From contig NZ_JAPZSK010000006.1 of the NCBI RefSeq assembly GCF_027531815.1, positions 310,001 through 374,000 of the forward strand: a stretch of DNA of 64,000 nucleotides. Reading direction: 5' to 3'. This document shows, one piece after another, positions 62,202 to 64,000 of the stretch. Below the pieces are notes generated by a model. That model was not told the origin of the DNA. It saw only the letters and a program-made list of their open reading frames with translations, and made no database searches. The stretch is from Gemmatimonas sp. Its GTDB lineage: Bacteria; Gemmatimonadota; Gemmatimonadetes; Gemmatimonadales; Gemmatimonadaceae. Numbering within the stretch: the first letter of the stretch is position 1; the number at the start of each line of letters is the position of its first letter. Made by a program: the position numbers and the translations under genes.

Positions 62202-64000
62202 ATGCCCCGTCGTCTCCCCCTGCCCTTCACTGCGCTGGCGTTCCTGGCCACCGCGCCACTCTCCGCCCAGCAGGCCCCCGCCGCCAACGGCTGGGACCCG
62301 CAGCAGATTCTGCGCACCGAAGCGTTCGTGAAACCGCCGGCCAATATCGAGCGCATGATCATGGCGCCTCGCGTGGACATCTCGTTCACGAGCCCCAGCC
62401 CGGATGCGCGCTGGTTCTTGCGCACCTCGGGCGCCGACCGCGGTGACATCAAGGCGTACGGCGCGCCGCACATCTGGCTGGGCGGATTGCAGATCGACAC
62501 GCGCGCCAACCGCGCGCGCAGCGTCACCACCAGCACGCGCACGGGGCTGGTGCTCGTGGACCCGCGCACCGGCGCCGAGCGCACGTTTGCGGCCCCTCCC
62601 GGCACCACCATTTCGTCGCCGGTGTGGTCGCCGCGCGGCACGCACGTGGCGTATCTGGTGAACTTTCCCACCGCCAGCTACGCCTACGTGCTCGATGTGG
62701 CGAGCGGCCGCAGCACGCGGCTAAGTGAACGCCCGCTGCTGGCCACGCTCGTTACCGACATCGACTTCACCGCCGATGGCCGCCACGTGGTGACAGTGGT
62801 GGTGCCTGCCAACCGCGGCGCCGAGCCGGTGCTGGGGGGCGATGGGATTGCCGACGGCCCCGATGTGCGGCTCACGGAATCCCGCGCGGTGCCGCAGCCG
62901 GTGCACTTTTCGCTGCTCGCCAACCCGCACGAAAAGCGACTGCTGCAGTACCACACCACCGGGCAGGTGGCGCTCATCGACGTGCGTACGCGGGCGCTCA
63001 AGACCGTGGGCGCGCCGGCCATGGTGCGCAACGTGGACGCGTCGCCCGACGGGCAGTACCTGCGGGTGACCCGCATGACGGAACCGTTCTCGTACCTGGT
63101 GCCGGTGAGCAGCTTCGGCGGCGTGCAGGAGCTGTGGGACGCGTCCGGCAAGGTGGTGGCCACGCTGGCACGTACGCCGCTGCGCGAGAGTGGGCGTGAC
63201 GGCGGCGACGCGGCGCCGGCCATGGCCGTGGCCAGCGATACGGGCAAGCGCAACCTACAGTGGAACCCTATTGGCGCAGGACTGCTGTACGTGCAGAACG
63301 TGCCGGCGCCCGCTGCCGCTGCCACCCCGCCGGCCAACGGACGCAGTGGCAATGAAGGCGGTCCCAGTGCGCGCGCCGGCGCCGCGCCGGTGCAGGTGCG
63401 GGCTCCGCGTGGACAGGTGATGGTGTGGAAGGCCCCGTACGGTCCCAACGACACCACGGTGCTCTATCGCGGCGGTCCGCAGCTGGGCACGGTGCTGTTC
63501 AGCCTCGACAGCAGCACCATGTTCGTGAGCGACAGCGGCGCCGTGATTGCCGTGCGTGTGAACAATCCGGCGGAACGATGGAATCTGGGGCGCAACGTGT
63601 CGCTGCCTGCCATCATTACCGGCTTTGGTGGTGCCGGCTTTGGTGGTGGCCGCAGCAGCAGTGACAGCACAGCGGGCACGCTGGTGAGCCGCAAGGTAGG
63701 CAACGCCACATACGTGATGCTGGGTACCGACGGCAAGCAGGTGGCGCTCACCGGCACGCGGGCGCCGGGCGCCAACTGGTTCAAGCAGGCGCCGCGGCCG
63801 TGGCTCGACCGCATGGACATTACGACGAAGACCCGCACTCGGCTCATGGACTCGCCGGCCGACGTGTACGAGGAGTTCGTGGCGCCGCTCGACCGCGACC
63901 TCCAACAGTTCCTCGTGACGCGGGAGAATCGCACCACGATTCCCGACGCGTGGCTGCGTACCGCGGGCAGCAGCGAGGCGAAGCAGCTCACGAAGAACGT
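62202..64000 (+). CDS. S9-family peptidase, N-terminal part (runs off the window)
   Basis: An open frame from ATG 62202 continues to the last base: 599 codons so far. Signal peptide LPLPFTALAFLATAPLSAQQ. The rest is beta-propeller-like (SPVWSPRGTHVAYLVNFP, TDIDFTADGRHVVTVVV, RNVDASPDGQYLRVTRM, LVSRKVGNATYVMLGTDGKQVAL), as in the N-terminal domain of prolyl oligopeptidase/S9 exopeptidases of this phylum. The catalytic alpha/beta-hydrolase domain should be beyond 64000. The Gly-rich insert GFGGAGFGGGRSSS near residue 475 is unusual. The 357-base gap before it (61844-62201) holds the VapB fragment only. Confidence 0.78.
   Translation, partial: MPRRLPLPFTALAFLATAPLSAQQAPAANGWDPQQILRTEAFVKPPANIERMIMAPRVDISFTSPSPDARWFLRTSGADRGDIKAYGAPHIWLGGLQIDTRANRARSVTTSTRTGLVLVDPRTGAERTFAAPPGTTISSPVWSPRGTHVAYLVNFPTASYAYVLDVASGRSTRLSERPLLATLVTDIDFTADGRHVVTVVVPANRGAEPVLGGDGIADGPDVRLTESRAVPQPVHFSLLANPHEKRLLQYHTTGQVALIDVRTRALKTVGAPAMVRNVDASPDGQYLRVTRMTEPFSYLVPVSSFGGVQELWDASGKVVATLARTPLRESGRDGGDAAPAMAVASDTGKRNLQWNPIGAGLLYVQNVPAPAAAATPPANGRSGNEGGPSARAGAAPVQVRAPRGQVMVWKAPYGPNDTTVLYRGGPQLGTVLFSLDSSTMFVSDSGAVIAVRVNNPAERWNLGRNVSLPAIITGFGGAGFGGGRSSSDSTAGTLVSRKVGNATYVMLGTDGKQVALTGTRAPGANWFKQAPRPWLDRMDITTKTRTRLMDSPADVYEEFVAPLDRDLQQFLVTRENRTTIPDAWLRTAGSSEAKQLTKN

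Noticed and set aside
1-64000. tRNA, rRNA or riboswitch genes
   Set aside because: No TTCGA-type T-loop with matching stems, no rRNA and no known riboswitch core was recognised by reading; a covariance search would be decisive.

Overview
The window is GC-rich, densely coded DNA from a didermic, probably aerobic bacterium. TonB-dependent and RND envelope machinery, many lipoproteins, Tat-type leaders (RRDFL), and above all repeated 6-bladed beta-propeller lipoproteins point to Gemmatimonadota (Gemmatimonas-like). This is inferred from gene content only: no rRNA or tRNA gene was found.

Region 1 (1-18.1 kb) is conserved core. A minus-strand run holds trxA, rsmI, a DUF4159 protein, a DUF4175 protein with a Gln-Gly repeat, a TPR protein, a secreted amidotransferase-like protein, a RadC-like/DinG-like fusion helicase, a fumarylacetoacetase-family enzyme and a membrane-anchored protein. 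Plus-strand genes follow: methylmalonyl-CoA epimerase, pdxJ, an HPt-like protein that lacks the phospho-acceptor His, a flippase-like membrane protein and ispE.

Region 2 (18.2-36.5 kb) is metabolic and envelope genes: an IorA/IorB-type molybdenum hydroxylase, an exported cyanophycinase-family peptidase, Hsp20, an outer-membrane DUF5916-type protein, a threonine dehydratase-like enzyme, TldD/TldE with a Tat-type leader on TldD, a putative metal (copper-like) locus (His-rich protein, TonB receptor, propeller-TlpA fusion lipoprotein), an alpha/beta hydrolase and acyl-CoA thioesterase II.

Region 3 (36.5-62 kb) is accessory. It starts with a small exported protein that may be a BECR-fold RNase, followed by a small acidic protein (possible toxin-immunity pair). 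It holds four intact 6-bladed beta-propeller genes and two propeller remnants. Three of the intact ones sit next to a small exported Cys-containing protein, in tight head-to-tail pairs. Between them lie four decayed insertion-sequence remnants (two of one IS3-type element, one IS256-type, one IS1182/IS5-type), three damaged toxin-antitoxin loci (RelE-like toxin with a 1-nt frameshift, GNAT toxin with a frameshift, VapB-like antitoxin alone), a MutS-like ATPase gene broken by a single amber codon, a two-permease RND efflux operon and an unusual zinc-ribbon short-chain dehydrogenase.

The window ends inside an S9-family peptidase gene. The best candidates for undescribed biology are the repeated propeller/small exported protein pairs and the secreted RNase-like/acidic protein pair. 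The related palindromic elements at 1.8 kb and 22.8 kb may be a genome-wide intergenic repeat family.
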